A stretch of DNA of 64,000 nucleotides. Origin: an uncultured Prevotellaceae bacterium (GTDB lineage: Bacteria; Bacteroidota; Bacteroidia; Bacteroidales; Bacteroidaceae). The notes beneath the pieces were generated by a model. The model had not been told where the DNA came from. It worked only from the letters and a program-made list of their open reading frames with translations, and searched no databases. The position numbers were made by a program, and so were the translations under genes. Location: NCBI GenBank assembly GCA_900320585.1, contig ONSV01000009.1:1-64000 (forward strand). Reading direction: 5' to 3'. Below are positions 1-9,198 of the stretch, piece by piece (position 1 is the stretch's first letter; every line of letters starts with the position of its first letter).

Positions 1-1200
1 AGCAACTGGCGCATGCCATCAAAGGCTGAGTGCCAGGAGCTCGTCAGCAAATGCACCTTCAAGACGGTGACCATCGACGGTTCGAAGTGCCTGGAGGTGA
101 CTGGTCCCAACGGCAACTCCATTGTCCTGCCACTGGCGGGATATATGAGCGACGGCACCGTCACTGGCAACGGCTCGAAGGCCTATTACCTGAGCGGGAA
201 CATATATGTAAGCAGCATCAGGGCCTATGCCTTGTACCCATACGCTGGAGGTGCTTCCGTAAGCTATTGCCAGCGACGCACAGGTGCGCTTATCCGCCCC
301 GTATACATTGGCGAGGACGAGGAGGAACCTACCCCTACTGAGCCCACAGTAGAGGACCCCATGTTTGAAGCCATAGACCTCGGACTGAGTGTGTCGTGGG
401 CATCATGCAACTTCGGTGCTTCAGAAGAAAGCGAGACTGGTGACCTGTTTGCATGGGGCGAGGTCTCACCGAAGAGTGACTACACTTGGGCCAACTATGT
501 TTATGCCAATGGCACTTCGTCGTCTGTGGTATATATAGGCAACAACATATCGGATACTCCATACGACCCTGTAGCCTCTTCTTCCGAAAACAATGCCAAT
601 TGGCGTATACCCACCAAGGCAGAATGCCAAGAGCTCGTGAGCAAATGCACCTTCAAGGCTATCACAGTAGATGGTGTGAAGGGGGTGCAGGCAACCGGAC
701 CAAACGGCAACACCATCTTCTTCCCCTACACAGGATACAAGAGTGATGGGAAGATCACAGGCGAGGGCACACAAGCCTATTATATGACCGGTGACATCTA
801 CAAGACGAGTATCAGAGCCTATGGCCTCTTCGTTACCAGCGGCAAGGCAAGCATCAGTTATTTCCAAAGGCGCACAGGTGTTCCCATTCGCGCCGTCTGC
901 CCCAAAGATGATACGACCCCGACAGACCCAGTGGATCCTGTGGAACCCGTAGACCCAGTGGATCCCGTAGACCCTGTAGAACCGGTGGATCCCATCATTC
1001 CTGGCTATGGTATCAATCCCGTTATCGTTGATCCAACTTTCAACAACCAGTCTTTCTTCGACACCGATGGCATAGAGAATATGGAATCGGCACCTGAAAC
1101 CGACTCCAGCATCTACACGCTCTCAGGAGCAAAAGTCGATGATGGTATGCTCAAACCGGGCATCTACATCAGAAACGGGAAAAAGTTTATTGTCAAATAG
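1..1200 (+). CDS. Repetitive secreted surface protein, 5' end missing
   Basis: The reading frame is open from base 1 (S-N-W-R-M-P), so the gene starts before the window and the first in-window ATG (13) is not the real start. Two copies of one module are visible about 198 residues apart: NWRMPSKAECQELVSKCTF near base 4 and NWRIPTKAECQELVSKCTF near base 598. Between them is a segment of the 'LGLSVSWASCNFGA...GDLFAWGE' type, seen in many Bacteroidales surface proteins of unknown role. A Pro/Asp/Val/Glu repeat linker precedes the C-terminus, which ends in a 'YTLSGAK...GIYIRNGKK' motif typical of secreted proteins in this group. Function is unknown; an extracellular location is inferred. Confidence 0.8.
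   Translation, partial: SNWRMPSKAECQELVSKCTFKTVTIDGSKCLEVTGPNGNSIVLPLAGYMSDGTVTGNGSKAYYLSGNIYVSSIRAYALYPYAGGASVSYCQRRTGALIRPVYIGEDEEEPTPTEPTVEDPMFEAIDLGLSVSWASCNFGASEESETGDLFAWGEVSPKSDYTWANYVYANGTSSSVVYIGNNISDTPYDPVASSSENNANWRIPTKAECQELVSKCTFKAITVDGVKGVQATGPNGNTIFFPYTGYKSDGKITGEGTQAYYMTGDIYKTSIRAYGLFVTSGKASISYFQRRTGVPIRAVCPKDDTTPTDPVDPVEPVDPVDPVDPVEPVDPIIPGYGINPVIVDPTFNNQSFFDTDGIENMESAPETDSSIYTLSGAKVDDGMLKPGIYIRNGKKFIVK
925..992 (+). repeat. In-frame DP(V/E) codon repeats
   Basis: Tandem GAC/GAA-CC-GTN codons encode a flexible DPVDPVEPVDPVDP-type linker near the C-terminus of the surface protein. Nearly identical hexa- and nonamers follow one another here, so length variation by slippage is plausible. 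Confidence 0.8.
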
Positions 1201-1276
1201 CCTCACATTTCTTGATGACGCCAGCACACGTCGCAAAGGAAAGGGAAATCATTCAACACCGTAACTGTAACACCTG

Positions 1277-2446
1277 ATGAAAATTGGACTATTAAAGGAA
1301 ACCAAGATTCCAGAAGACAACCGGGTGGCTTTGACCCCCGACCAAGTGAGGACATTGAAACAGGAGTTCCCCGACTCTGACATCATTGTCCAAAGCAGTG
1401 ACATCAGGGCATTCTCCGATGGAGAATATGAGGCTGAGGGTGTGGAAGTGGTTGACGACCTTTCTGACTGCGATGTGCTCTTCGGTATCAAAGAAGCCAA
1501 TACCGACACCTTATTGCCAGGAAAGCATTATTTCTTTTTCGGCCACATTGCGAAGATGCAAGCTTACAACCTGCCTCTTCTGCAGACGATGCTGAGGAAA
1601 AAGCTTACTTTCTCTGACTACGAATACTTGGTGAACGAGAAAGGAGAGCGCGTGTGTGCTTTTGGCTGGTGGGCAGGCGTTGTCGGAGTATATTATACAT
1701 TGCGCGGTTTCCTGTTAAGAGAGGGAGACGAATCGCTTCCCAAACCCGACCGGAGCTTCACACTGGCCAAGCTGCAGGCGGAATTGGAAAAAGCCCATCT
1801 GCCAAAAGTAAAATTGCTGATCACGGGGAATGGAAGGGTTGCCAAAGGGGCGACCTACATTTTGCGCGAATGCAAGATACAAGAACTGACATTGGAGCAA
1901 TTCTTGAGCGATGAGCCCGTGGAGCACATCTCGTTCTACCAAGCTTCATTGGACGAGTTGGTGGGAAGGAAAGACGGGCAGCCCTACGACAGGGAGGATT
2001 TCCATAACAATCCCGAGGCCTACGAGAGCCATTTCATCCGTTTAGCACGCCATACAGACATTTTTATATCTTGTCACTTCTGGAATCCGAAAGCACCCGT
2101 CTACCTGGAGCAGGAGGATTTCGAAAAGTACCACTTGCCCATCAAGATGATTGGCGACATCACCTGCGACATTTGCGGGAGCATCAAATCGACTCTCAGG
2201 TCATCCACCCACGACCTTCCCTATTATGATTTCAATCCTATAAGCCGACAAGAAGAGCCACCATTCTCATCCAAAGACAACATCACCGTGATGGCGGTAG
2301 ACACATGTCCCAATGCCCTGGCAATTGATGCCAGCAGGTATTTTGGCGACATGTGGTGCCACCGACAACCAGACCGTCATGAAGGCCACCATTATCAAGA
2401 ATGGGGTACTGACAGAGAAATTCTCTTACTTGGAAGATTTCTCTAA
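1277..2446 (+). CDS. Saccharopine/alanine dehydrogenase-like NAD(P) oxidoreductase, C-terminus frameshifted
   Basis: The N-terminus (MKIGLLKETKIPEDNRVALTPDQ) matches the alanine dehydrogenase/transhydrogenase N-terminal fold shared with lysine-forming saccharopine dehydrogenases. A Rossmann-type segment (LLITGNGRVAKGA) lies near residue 180, and D-I-T-C-D-I-C-G-S-I falls in the C-terminal half. The frame ends oddly after YFGDM (W-C-H-R-Q-P...). From base 2355 the +1 frame reads GATDNQTVMKATIIKNG and then LTEKFSYLEDF, stopping at 2459, which looks like the true family C-terminus. Skipping one base near 2354 joins the two, so this is a frameshift or an assembly error. The product may be altered only over its last ~30 residues. 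Confidence 0.75.
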   Translation: MKIGLLKETKIPEDNRVALTPDQVRTLKQEFPDSDIIVQSSDIRAFSDGEYEAEGVEVVDDLSDCDVLFGIKEANTDTLLPGKHYFFFGHIAKMQAYNLPLLQTMLRKKLTFSDYEYLVNEKGERVCAFGWWAGVVGVYYTLRGFLLREGDESLPKPDRSFTLAKLQAELEKAHLPKVKLLITGNGRVAKGATYILRECKIQELTLEQFLSDEPVEHISFYQASLDELVGRKDGQPYDREDFHNNPEAYESHFIRLARHTDIFISCHFWNPKAPVYLEQEDFEKYHLPIKMIGDITCDICGSIKSTLRSSTHDLPYYDFNPISRQEEPPFSSKDNITVMAVDTCPNALAIDASRYFGDMWCHRQPDRHEGHHYQEWGTDREILLLGRFL

Positions 2447-2502
2447 AGGAAAAAAATAACAGGGGGAAGCGACAGTGGATTAGGCTATATCGACAAATCC
2501 CA

Positions 2503-3387
2503 CTACCGAGACACGATACTCAAATCGATCTTGTCGCCAAAGTAGCGATCCATCTCTGGCAATCGGTTTTTGTCCATTCCACTAGCGGGATAGAAAGTAT
2601 ACTCGCCAAAGTAACATCTGCCATCCACATCATAGAAGTCCATTCTCACATAGGGAAAGCCCTTTGAGAGAAAGGCCGCCAACTCAAACAGCTTGTCGAT
2701 GTTTTTGGGCTTGGGAAGCGTGAAACCGGCTGGAGCAGCCTTTCCACGCAGGTTATATCTCAAGAGTTTCCATTCCTGGCTGAAGAAATAGAATTTCGGG
2801 GCTCCTATCTGCCTGTCGACACACAAGAGCACACAATCCACGTCGCCATTGAAACAATAGAACTTGTAGTCCACGATATCCTTACCCAAAAACTGCTCGG
2901 CAAAGATCTTCTTCTTCACATTCTTATACGGCCATTCCCTGAAACGGGGGAAGATATCGGTGTTCAGCGAATTGGTCAGCTTTTCCCTTACCTTAGGTAT
3001 GTCAAGGCTTGACTTGTCCTGACAAATGACGACTCCCGTATTGCCACCGCTATGGTTGGTCTTCAGCACAAACTGGTCGGGCAAGGTTGAGAAATCAATC
3101 TCATCGAACGAATCCCACACCCCAAGCAGCGGACAAACATACTCTGGCCCAATCTTCTCTGACACATAATCCTTCACGGTGAGCTTGTCGACCAAAGTTG
3201 TAAGAAGCGGGTCGCGCTGGTTGATTTTCAGCCACTGCAGTTTCTCATTCATCGTCTTGGGGGCGTCTAAATGAAGCCTCTTGCCCATAGTGAGATAATA
3301 CAGCATCTGAAGGTAAATACGGTCGGAGTAAAGCGCATTGGTTTTCATCAATACCCGCGCCAAGAAGTGGGTCAGTTGATTATCCAT
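2503..3387 (-). CDS. TupA-like ATP-grasp protein
   Basis: This 294-residue protein has the look of the TupA-like ATP-grasp family found in Bacteroidetes and teichuronopeptide/capsule loci: T-M-N-E-K-L-Q-W-L-K near residue 47, FVLKTNHSGGNTGV around 105-118, and the late segment VRMDFYDVDGRCYFGEYTF with acidic metal/ATP ligands. Such enzymes are thought to attach amino-acid or similar groups to surface glycans; the substrate cannot be read from sequence. It is the last gene of the minus-strand polysaccharide locus, about 120 bp downstream of a GT2 gene. It has no signal peptide, so it is probably cytoplasmic. Confidence 0.8.
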   Translation of the reverse strand: MDNQLTHFLARVLMKTNALYSDRIYLQMLYYLTMGKRLHLDAPKTMNEKLQWLKINQRDPLLTTLVDKLTVKDYVSEKIGPEYVCPLLGVWDSFDEIDFSTLPDQFVLKTNHSGGNTGVVICQDKSSLDIPKVREKLTNSLNTDIFPRFREWPYKNVKKKIFAEQFLGKDIVDYKFYCFNGDVDCVLLCVDRQIGAPKFYFFSQEWKLLRYNLRGKAAPAGFTLPKPKNIDKLFELAAFLSKGFPYVRMDFYDVDGRCYFGEYTFYPASGMDKNRLPEMDRYFGDKIDLSIVSR

Positions 3388-3509
3388 TTTTCTTCAAGTT
3401 TCATTTGTTTGCAGGTTTCAGAATCCCGTCAGTCAGATTATCTGTCAAGCCACGCATCATGAAGACTTTTGCAATGAGATTCCACTACAATATATCGGCT
3501 ATTGCGAAG

Positions 3510-4445
3510 TCATTTGCCGAGAATTCTTTTCATCATCAGCTTGCATGCCTTGGGCAAGGGGTTAAACTTGAAAAGGCTCCAGAGTGAAGCATACTTGCTG
3601 AGCGAGCATTCGGCCACATACTCATCAAGCCCTGCGTCTTTATCATATCCTTTCGCATACAAGCTACTGATTACGGCAGATACATACGACTGGGCATACC
3701 TCCTCAGTTCGGGATGACGCATGGCCACCGAATCCCTGAGTTGGTTGAGCATGCAGATGCTTCGGATGGCCTTCCGTCCAAAACGTACCTTGGAAGAAGA
3801 AGACATGTTCTGAAAATAGCAGTATACCGGTTCGTTCAAGTGCACCACCTTATGGGCATTCTCCAGCACCTGATAGAAAAGATACCCGTCCTCTCCATTG
3901 GTGAAATGCTCTACCGTGATGTATTCATGTGCTTGCAACAACTCCCTCTTGAAAATCTTGCCACAAAGGTTATGGTGGTATTCCGAAACCAGCAACGACT
4001 TGTAGACAGAGACCTTGTCGGAGCCGAAACTCAGCGACGATGTCCTTCTCGTTTCCTTACGGCCATGATCTGGAAAGACCAGCATCATATCGCCCGATAC
4101 GATGTCGGCTTCCGTGCGCACCGCCTCCTTGTAGAGTTTCTCCACGGCATCGAGCGGCAGATAGTCGTCGCTGTCGCAAAACAGGATGTAATCGCCTGTC
4201 GCCGCCATATAGCCCGTGCGGCGGGCCTGCATCAGACCACGGTTCTTGTCATGGGCTATCAAGCGGAACCTGTTGTCTTTATCAGCGAAACGGCTTACTA
4301 CCGACATGGAATCATCGGGAGAGCCATCATCGACCACGACAATCTCCAAGTCGCTCAGTGTTTGGCCTACTACCGACTTCAGACAATTGCCTACGACTTT
4401 CTCTACATTATAGATAGGTATGATTATTGATACTTTAGCACCCAT
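3510..4445 (-). CDS. Family 2 glycosyltransferase
   Basis: The protein begins with the classic GT-A fold of GT2 enzymes: VSIIIPIYNVEKVVGNCLKS, then VVVDDGSPDDS, and the DXD-type metal site as FCDSDDYL near residue 110. It probably transfers a sugar from a nucleotide donor to a lipid-linked repeat unit on the cytoplasmic face; donor and acceptor are unknown. Length (311 aa) is normal. It lies 52 bp downstream of the Wzx flippase gene and is codirectional with the whole polysaccharide cluster, so cotranscription is likely. Confidence 0.88.
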   Translation of the reverse strand: MGAKVSIIIPIYNVEKVVGNCLKSVVGQTLSDLEIVVVDDGSPDDSMSVVSRFADKDNRFRLIAHDKNRGLMQARRTGYMAATGDYILFCDSDDYLPLDAVEKLYKEAVRTEADIVSGDMMLVFPDHGRKETRRTSSLSFGSDKVSVYKSLLVSEYHHNLCGKIFKRELLQAHEYITVEHFTNGEDGYLFYQVLENAHKVVHLNEPVYCYFQNMSSSSKVRFGRKAIRSICMLNQLRDSVAMRHPELRRYAQSYVSAVISSLYAKGYDKDAGLDEYVAECSLSKYASLWSLFKFNPLPKACKLMMKRILGK

Positions 4446-4497
4446 TGGACTTCAAACAATCCCAAATAATAAAAGATACGATACCGAAACGCGGTGT

Positions 4498-6033
4498 TCA
4501 TTTTGCCTTATGCATCCTAATTCGCTTATTGATCAAGGTCAGGAAAGCATTTTTCTCCTCTCTACTCATCCACCATATCCACATGCTCAGCATCATGGTC
4601 GTCGTTGTGGCAAAACTACAAACCAGGAATCGAAGCACGCCAGAAGGCATGAGTGACGTGACAATGAGTCCTGCACACACCATGAGCACCAGCGTCGAGA
4701 GGACTGGCTTCAACACTTCGTTCAGGTAATCCAACAACGAAAGATTGCAAAGTTTGCATGCAAAGTACACGATGACGGTATTTCCACCCAGTCCCCAAAA
4801 CACGAACATAGGTATATAAAGCCAATATGGCCCACCACCAAGTTTGAAACAAATGAACGTGAACAATATGGGAAGCAGGTTCATCACGCTTTTGTAGATT
4901 GCATAATACTTTATCTTTCCAGTGGCATAAACAGAGGTGGCAGTGTTTGAAGCCGTCATGGAAATAATGGTCAGTACAAGTTGGAGCCGACAGAAAAGGA
5001 TGGCCCATTCGGGTACTGTCTTCAACCATACGCCCAAGACAAATGGCATTTCCCAAAACAACGGAACAGCCAAAAGCAAGCTCAGCATAGACATATACTT
5101 GTTGCCTGTATTGGCAGCCCTATTCATCAACGCGATATTCTTTGAGCCTGCATTTTTGACAATAACAGGATTAAGCGCTTTCTTCATATTCTCGGCAAAA
5201 GCCCTGGAATGTCCACTAATCTGGTGAGCGATACCATGGGCGGTGTTCAGTCTCGTTCCGAAGAAATGATTAAGCACGATGCCTATTCCCTGTCCTGTAA
5301 TCAAATTGGAAATGGCGGTCAGAAAGTTCCATCCAGAGAAGGACGCGATACTCTTCACCATTGAAGAATCGTAATACTCAATGGGTTTTATCACACATTC
5401 CTCATAATGTCTGTGGCAGTAGACCTTCATTATCATCCAGTTGATAAGAGGGATAACACTACTGAGGATGGCGTAGAGAATGAGTTTGTCGGACGAGGCA
5501 TACAGACAGATAAAAGCGACGCCCAACTTCAAGAAAGCCACAAGAATGCCAATGATTGAATAATAAAGCATGTTCTCATGCGCATTCATAATGGCATCGT
5601 AAGGCACGTTCGTGATTGTCAGCACTGAGGTACATATCAGACTCAAGTAGACAATCTTTGCCGCACCTATGCGCGACGGCTCAATATTCAGTATACCATT
5701 GAAAAGGGGGAAATATGCTATGGCAAATATCAGTACTGTCAACAAGGCGATAGCCACATGGAGCGTCATACTGACATTGAACACCTTTTTCTTTTTCTCC
5801 AGTATGCCTTCGCCCTCGGCATACGACATAAAACGCTGGGTGGCATTGGCCATCGTGTAATTGAGGAATCCCAACATTCCAATAGCACCACCAACGACAT
5901 TATATATACCAAAGTCGGATTCACCCAACGCCTCCAGGATCAATCTTGTGGAGTATAAAGAGACAAACACGGTTATTCCCATCCTCACAAACAGGAATCC
6001 GGTATTCTTTATCACACGTGTTGCTGAACCCAT
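4498..6033 (-). CDS. Polysaccharide flippase, Wzx/MATE-type
   Basis: This 511-residue, very hydrophobic protein has about 12-14 predicted membrane spans starting at residue 10 (GFLFVRMGITVFVSLYS). The N-terminal 'R-L-I-L-E-A-L-G-E-S-D-F-G-I-Y-N-V-V-G-G' pattern is characteristic of O-antigen/capsule flippases of the MOP superfamily. The inferred role is flipping undecaprenyl-PP-linked repeat units across the inner membrane for a Wzy-type polymerase, which is also encoded in the locus (13328-14533). The start is 14 bp after the LicD stop codon. The symbol wzx is withheld because family members cannot be told apart by sequence alone. Confidence 0.85.
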   Translation of the reverse strand: MGSATRVIKNTGFLFVRMGITVFVSLYSTRLILEALGESDFGIYNVVGGAIGMLGFLNYTMANATQRFMSYAEGEGILEKKKKVFNVSMTLHVAIALLTVLIFAIAYFPLFNGILNIEPSRIGAAKIVYLSLICTSVLTITNVPYDAIMNAHENMLYYSIIGILVAFLKLGVAFICLYASSDKLILYAILSSVIPLINWMIMKVYCHRHYEECVIKPIEYYDSSMVKSIASFSGWNFLTAISNLITGQGIGIVLNHFFGTRLNTAHGIAHQISGHSRAFAENMKKALNPVIVKNAGSKNIALMNRAANTGNKYMSMLSLLLAVPLFWEMPFVLGVWLKTVPEWAILFCRLQLVLTIISMTASNTATSVYATGKIKYYAIYKSVMNLLPILFTFICFKLGGGPYWLYIPMFVFWGLGGNTVIVYFACKLCNLSLLDYLNEVLKPVLSTLVLMVCAGLIVTSLMPSGVLRFLVCSFATTTTMMLSMWIWWMSREEKNAFLTLINKRIRMHKAK

Positions 6034-6047
6034 TAATTATGCAGAAA

Positions 6048-6938
6048 TCAAAAGACGACTGTCTCGCCTTTCCTCATTCTCTCTTTCACCTCGACTATTG
6101 AAAGACGTTCCTTGAAATTGCAATAATAATGAAAATGGTGTGCGACTTGTTTTTCCTTTGGCGGAAACTTCATATAGTCGCCATATACATGTCTCAACAT
6201 CTCGTCGTATTTGACAGGTGCCTTTACCGTGAAGTCGGAAAAAGGTATTTCGACGAAAGTGTCGAACCATTCGGATGGCCAGTATTCACGTTCGAAATAC
6301 GACCCCATAACCACCATCACATGACTGCCATTAGGATTGAAGGCAATTTGCCTGGTAGATTGCAGGAATTCATCATAATTTCTTTTGGTGTCATGAGAAG
6401 ACAAAATGGCATGTATCCGGTTGTAGCATGTACGCAAATGCAAGTTTTTCAAGAGGTGAAGAATGTCGTGAAGGTCGGTCTTGCAGATACTGTCGAGATA
6501 TTTTTGCATCTTATCCCTATACAACGTCCTTGCCTTTAAGTAATCAGAGACGCTGATATCTGATTTGTCCAGAGGAAACACATCAATGTATATCCCTATG
6601 ACATGCTCGAATTCCCTTCGCTCCCATAAAGTGGTATTCCTATCACATATCTTAATAAAGCCATTGTAAAAGCCTATCCCATCCTCAATCGAGACCAACT
6701 CCAACGAAAAGGCCTCGAGATGGCTACGTAATTCGAAGAGCCGCTCATAGTCATCCCTGAGCACTACAATATCAATATCGTCGTCCCAAGGTATTATCCC
6801 ATGATGTCGCACGGCCCCAAGGCAGGTTCCGCCTGCCACGAACCATCTTATATGATATGAATCCAAGAAAGATATAAGCCTCTTGAAAATATCAAGAAGC
6901 GCTTCCTTATACCTTTCATTAAAGACCACTTCGTCCAT
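6048..6938 (-). CDS. LicD-family phosphotransferase
   Basis: The LicD nucleotidyltransferase-fold signature is clear near residues 35-58: WFVAGGTCLGAVRH followed by GIIPWDDDIDI, with the paired aspartates that bind metal. LicD proteins transfer phosphocholine or other phospho-alcohols (e.g. phosphoribitol) to surface glycans. Here the donor could come from the cytidylyltransferase at the other end of the locus (15088-15780). Length (296 aa) is within the family range. It sits between the GDP-fucose synthase gene and the flippase, all on the minus strand. Confidence 0.88.
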   Translation of the reverse strand: MDEVVFNERYKEALLDIFKRLISFLDSYHIRWFVAGGTCLGAVRHHGIIPWDDDIDIVVLRDDYERLFELRSHLEAFSLELVSIEDGIGFYNGFIKICDRNTTLWERREFEHVIGIYIDVFPLDKSDISVSDYLKARTLYRDKMQKYLDSICKTDLHDILHLLKNLHLRTCYNRIHAILSSHDTKRNYDEFLQSTRQIAFNPNGSHVMVVMGSYFEREYWPSEWFDTFVEIPFSDFTVKAPVKYDEMLRHVYGDYMKFPPKEKQVAHHFHYYCNFKERLSIVEVKERMRKGETVVF

Positions 6939-7006
6939 TCTAAATCAACCCCGTTCGATTTCCAATAACAAAAAATGTCAAACGACTCACTTTTTCAAGT
7001 TTTCGG

Positions 7007-8086
7007 TCAATGACTATCAACATACCATTCGAAAAGCCTTTGTATGCCCTCGTCTATCTCTACCTGATGATGCCATCCAAGCGAATGGAGCTTACTCACA
7101 TCGATGAGCTTGCGTGGTGTGCCATCGGGCTTGCTGGCATCCCATCTCAAAGCTCCCTTGAAGCCTATTGCCGACACCACCTTCTCGGCCAGTTGGCGGA
7201 TGGTGAGTTCTTTGCCCGTGCCCACGTTGATGTGGCAGTTGCGTATCTCACGGCTATCAGGGTCATAAGTATCCTTGAAGTCGACATTCAGGAGCACATA
7301 GACACTTGCATCGGCCATATCCTCACTCCACAAGAACTCGCGCAGGGGCGAGCCTGTGCCCCAAAGGGTGACAGCCTCGGGGGTGATGCCGTATTTTGAC
7401 AGCACCAAGAGTATGTCCTCCTCGGTGGCACTGCCGTCGACGCCCTCTACAGGCCGGCAGTCAAGGTCGCGGCGCACGCTGTCCCAATCGGCCTCATTGA
7501 GGCATTTGGCCAGATACACCTTGCGAATCATGGCAGGCAGCACATGGCTGTTTTCCAAATGGAAATTATCGTTGGGACCATAGAGGTTGGTGGGCATCAC
7601 GGCAATATAGTTGCACCCATACTGCAGATTGAAACTCTCGCACATCTTGAGGCCGGCAATCTTGGCGATGGCATAGGGCTCGTTGGTGTACTCGAGCTCG
7701 GAGGTAAGCAACGCATCCTCGTGCATGGGTTGTGGAGCCATTCGGGGATAGATGCATGTGGAACCCAGGAACAGCAGTTTCCTCACGCCATGACGGAAAC
7801 TCTCGCCTATCACATTCTGCTGTATCTGCAGGTTCTCGTATATGAAGTCGGCCCGATAGGTGAGGTTGGCCATGATGCCACCCACATGGGCTGCCGCCAA
7901 TACCACGGCATCGGGCTGTTCCTGGTCGAAGAAAGCCTTCACGGCCACAGCATCGAGCAGGTCGAGTTGGGCATGGGTGCGCCCCACCAGATTAGTATAC
8001 CCACGCTTGAGCAGGTTGTTCCAGATGGCCGAGCCCACCAGTCCACGATGACCGGCCACATAGATTTTCGATTGTTTGTCGAGCAT
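7007..8086 (-). CDS. fcl: GDP-L-fucose synthase
   Basis: An extended SDR enzyme of 359 residues. The NAD(P) site is GHRGLVGSA near residue 12, the catalytic motif is YAIAK (Tyr/Lys) near 138-142, and FLGSTCIYPRMAPQP and NLYGPNDNFH are hallmark GDP-fucose synthase segments. It performs the 3,5-epimerisation and 4-reduction of GDP-4-keto-6-deoxymannose to GDP-L-fucose. It lies 18 bp downstream of gmd, and manC precedes that, so the three genes form a complete mannose-1-P to GDP-fucose pathway. A ~30-residue insert (around residues 205-230) relative to short bacterial versions is common in Bacteroidetes. Confidence 0.95.
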   Translation of the reverse strand: MLDKQSKIYVAGHRGLVGSAIWNNLLKRGYTNLVGRTHAQLDLLDAVAVKAFFDQEQPDAVVLAAAHVGGIMANLTYRADFIYENLQIQQNVIGESFRHGVRKLLFLGSTCIYPRMAPQPMHEDALLTSELEYTNEPYAIAKIAGLKMCESFNLQYGCNYIAVMPTNLYGPNDNFHLENSHVLPAMIRKVYLAKCLNEADWDSVRRDLDCRPVEGVDGSATEEDILLVLSKYGITPEAVTLWGTGSPLREFLWSEDMADASVYVLLNVDFKDTYDPDSREIRNCHINVGTGKELTIRQLAEKVVSAIGFKGALRWDASKPDGTPRKLIDVSKLHSLGWHHQVEIDEGIQRLFEWYVDSH

Positions 8087-8104
8087 GATGAGGAAATGAT
8101 TGCG

Positions 8105-9190
8105 TTATTCGGGCATCTTGGCCTTGAGATACAGTTTTTTCACGAATTTCATATCGTGCTCCACCATAATCCGGATGAGTTCACGGAAACTGGTCTTGCG
8201 TGGGTTCCATCCCAGTTGGTTCTTGGCTTTCGTAGGATCGCCAAGGAGCTGCTCCACCTCGGCCGGACGGAAATATTTGGGATCGACCTCCACAAGCACA
8301 CGTCCGGTGCTCTTGTCGATACCTTTCTCGTCGACACCCTCACCCTGCCACTCAAGCGAGATGCCTACGGCCTCGAAGGCCAAAGTAGCGAACTCCCTCA
8401 CCGTGTGGTACTCACCCGTGGCAATGACGAAGTCATCGGGCTTGGGTTGCTGCAAGATGAGCCACATACACTCTATATAGTCCTTGGCATATCCCCAGTC
8501 GCGCAAAGAGTTGAGATTACCCAAGTAGAGCTTGTCCTGGAAGCCCTGAGCGATGCGTGCGGCGGCAAGTGTGATCTTGCGGGTGACGAAATTCTCGCCA
8601 CGACGCTCGCTCTCGTGGTTGAAAAGGATTCCATTACAGCAATACATGCCATAGCTCTCCCGATAGTTCTTCATTATCCAGTAGCCATAAAGTTTGGCTA
8701 CCGCGTAGGGTGAACGGGGATAGAACGGTGTGGTCTCGCGCTGTGGCACCTCCTGTACCAGACCGAAGAGTTCGGAGGTGGATGCCTGGTAGATGCGGCA
8801 AGTCTTCTCGAGTCCCACTATCCTGACGGCCTCGAGCAGTCGCAGCACGCCCACGGCATCGGTGTCGGCGGTGTATTCGGGCACGTCAAACGAAACCTTC
8901 ACATGGCTCTGGGCAGCCAGGTTGTATATCTCGTCGGGCCTTACCTCTGCCATAATACGAATAAGCGATGACGAATCGGTCATGTCGGCCCAATGCAGGT
9001 TGACAAGCCTTTGCTTCTTCATGTCTCTCACCCACTCATCGAGATACAGGTGTTCGATGCGTCCGGTATTGAAGGAAGATGAGCGACGGAGCAGTCCATG
9101 CACCTCATAGTCTTTCTCAATAAGAAATTCGGCCAAGAATGATCCATCCTGGCCGGTAATACCTGTAATCAGCGCTTTTTTCTTGTTCAT
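8105..9190 (-). CDS. gmd: GDP-mannose 4,6-dehydratase
   Basis: A 361-residue SDR enzyme. It has the N-terminal [14 protein letters not shown] nucleotide-binding motif, [27 protein letters not shown], the STSELFG segment and the YAVAK catalytic Tyr/Lys pair. It converts GDP-D-mannose to GDP-4-keto-6-deoxy-D-mannose, the substrate of the adjacent GDP-L-fucose synthase. It sits 8 bp downstream of the mannose-1-phosphate guanylyltransferase gene, which indicates one transcript. No anomalies were seen. Confidence 0.96.
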   Translation of the reverse strand: MNKKKALITGITGQDGSFLAEFLIEKDYEVHGLLRRSSSFNTGRIEHLYLDEWVRDMKKQRLVNLHWADMTDSSSLIRIMAEVRPDEIYNLAAQSHVKVSFDVPEYTADTDAVGVLRLLEAVRIVGLEKTCRIYQASTSELFGLVQEVPQRETTPFYPRSPYAVAKLYGYWIMKNYRESYGMYCCNGILFNHESERRGENFVTRKITLAAARIAQGFQDKLYLGNLNSLRDWGYAKDYIECMWLILQQPKPDDFVIATGEYHTVREFATLAFEAVGISLEWQGEGVDEKGIDKSTGRVLVEVDPKYFRPAEVEQLLGDPTKAKNQLGWNPRKTSFRELIRIMVEHDMKFVKKLYLKAKMPE

Positions 9191-9198
9191 TGTGGTCT

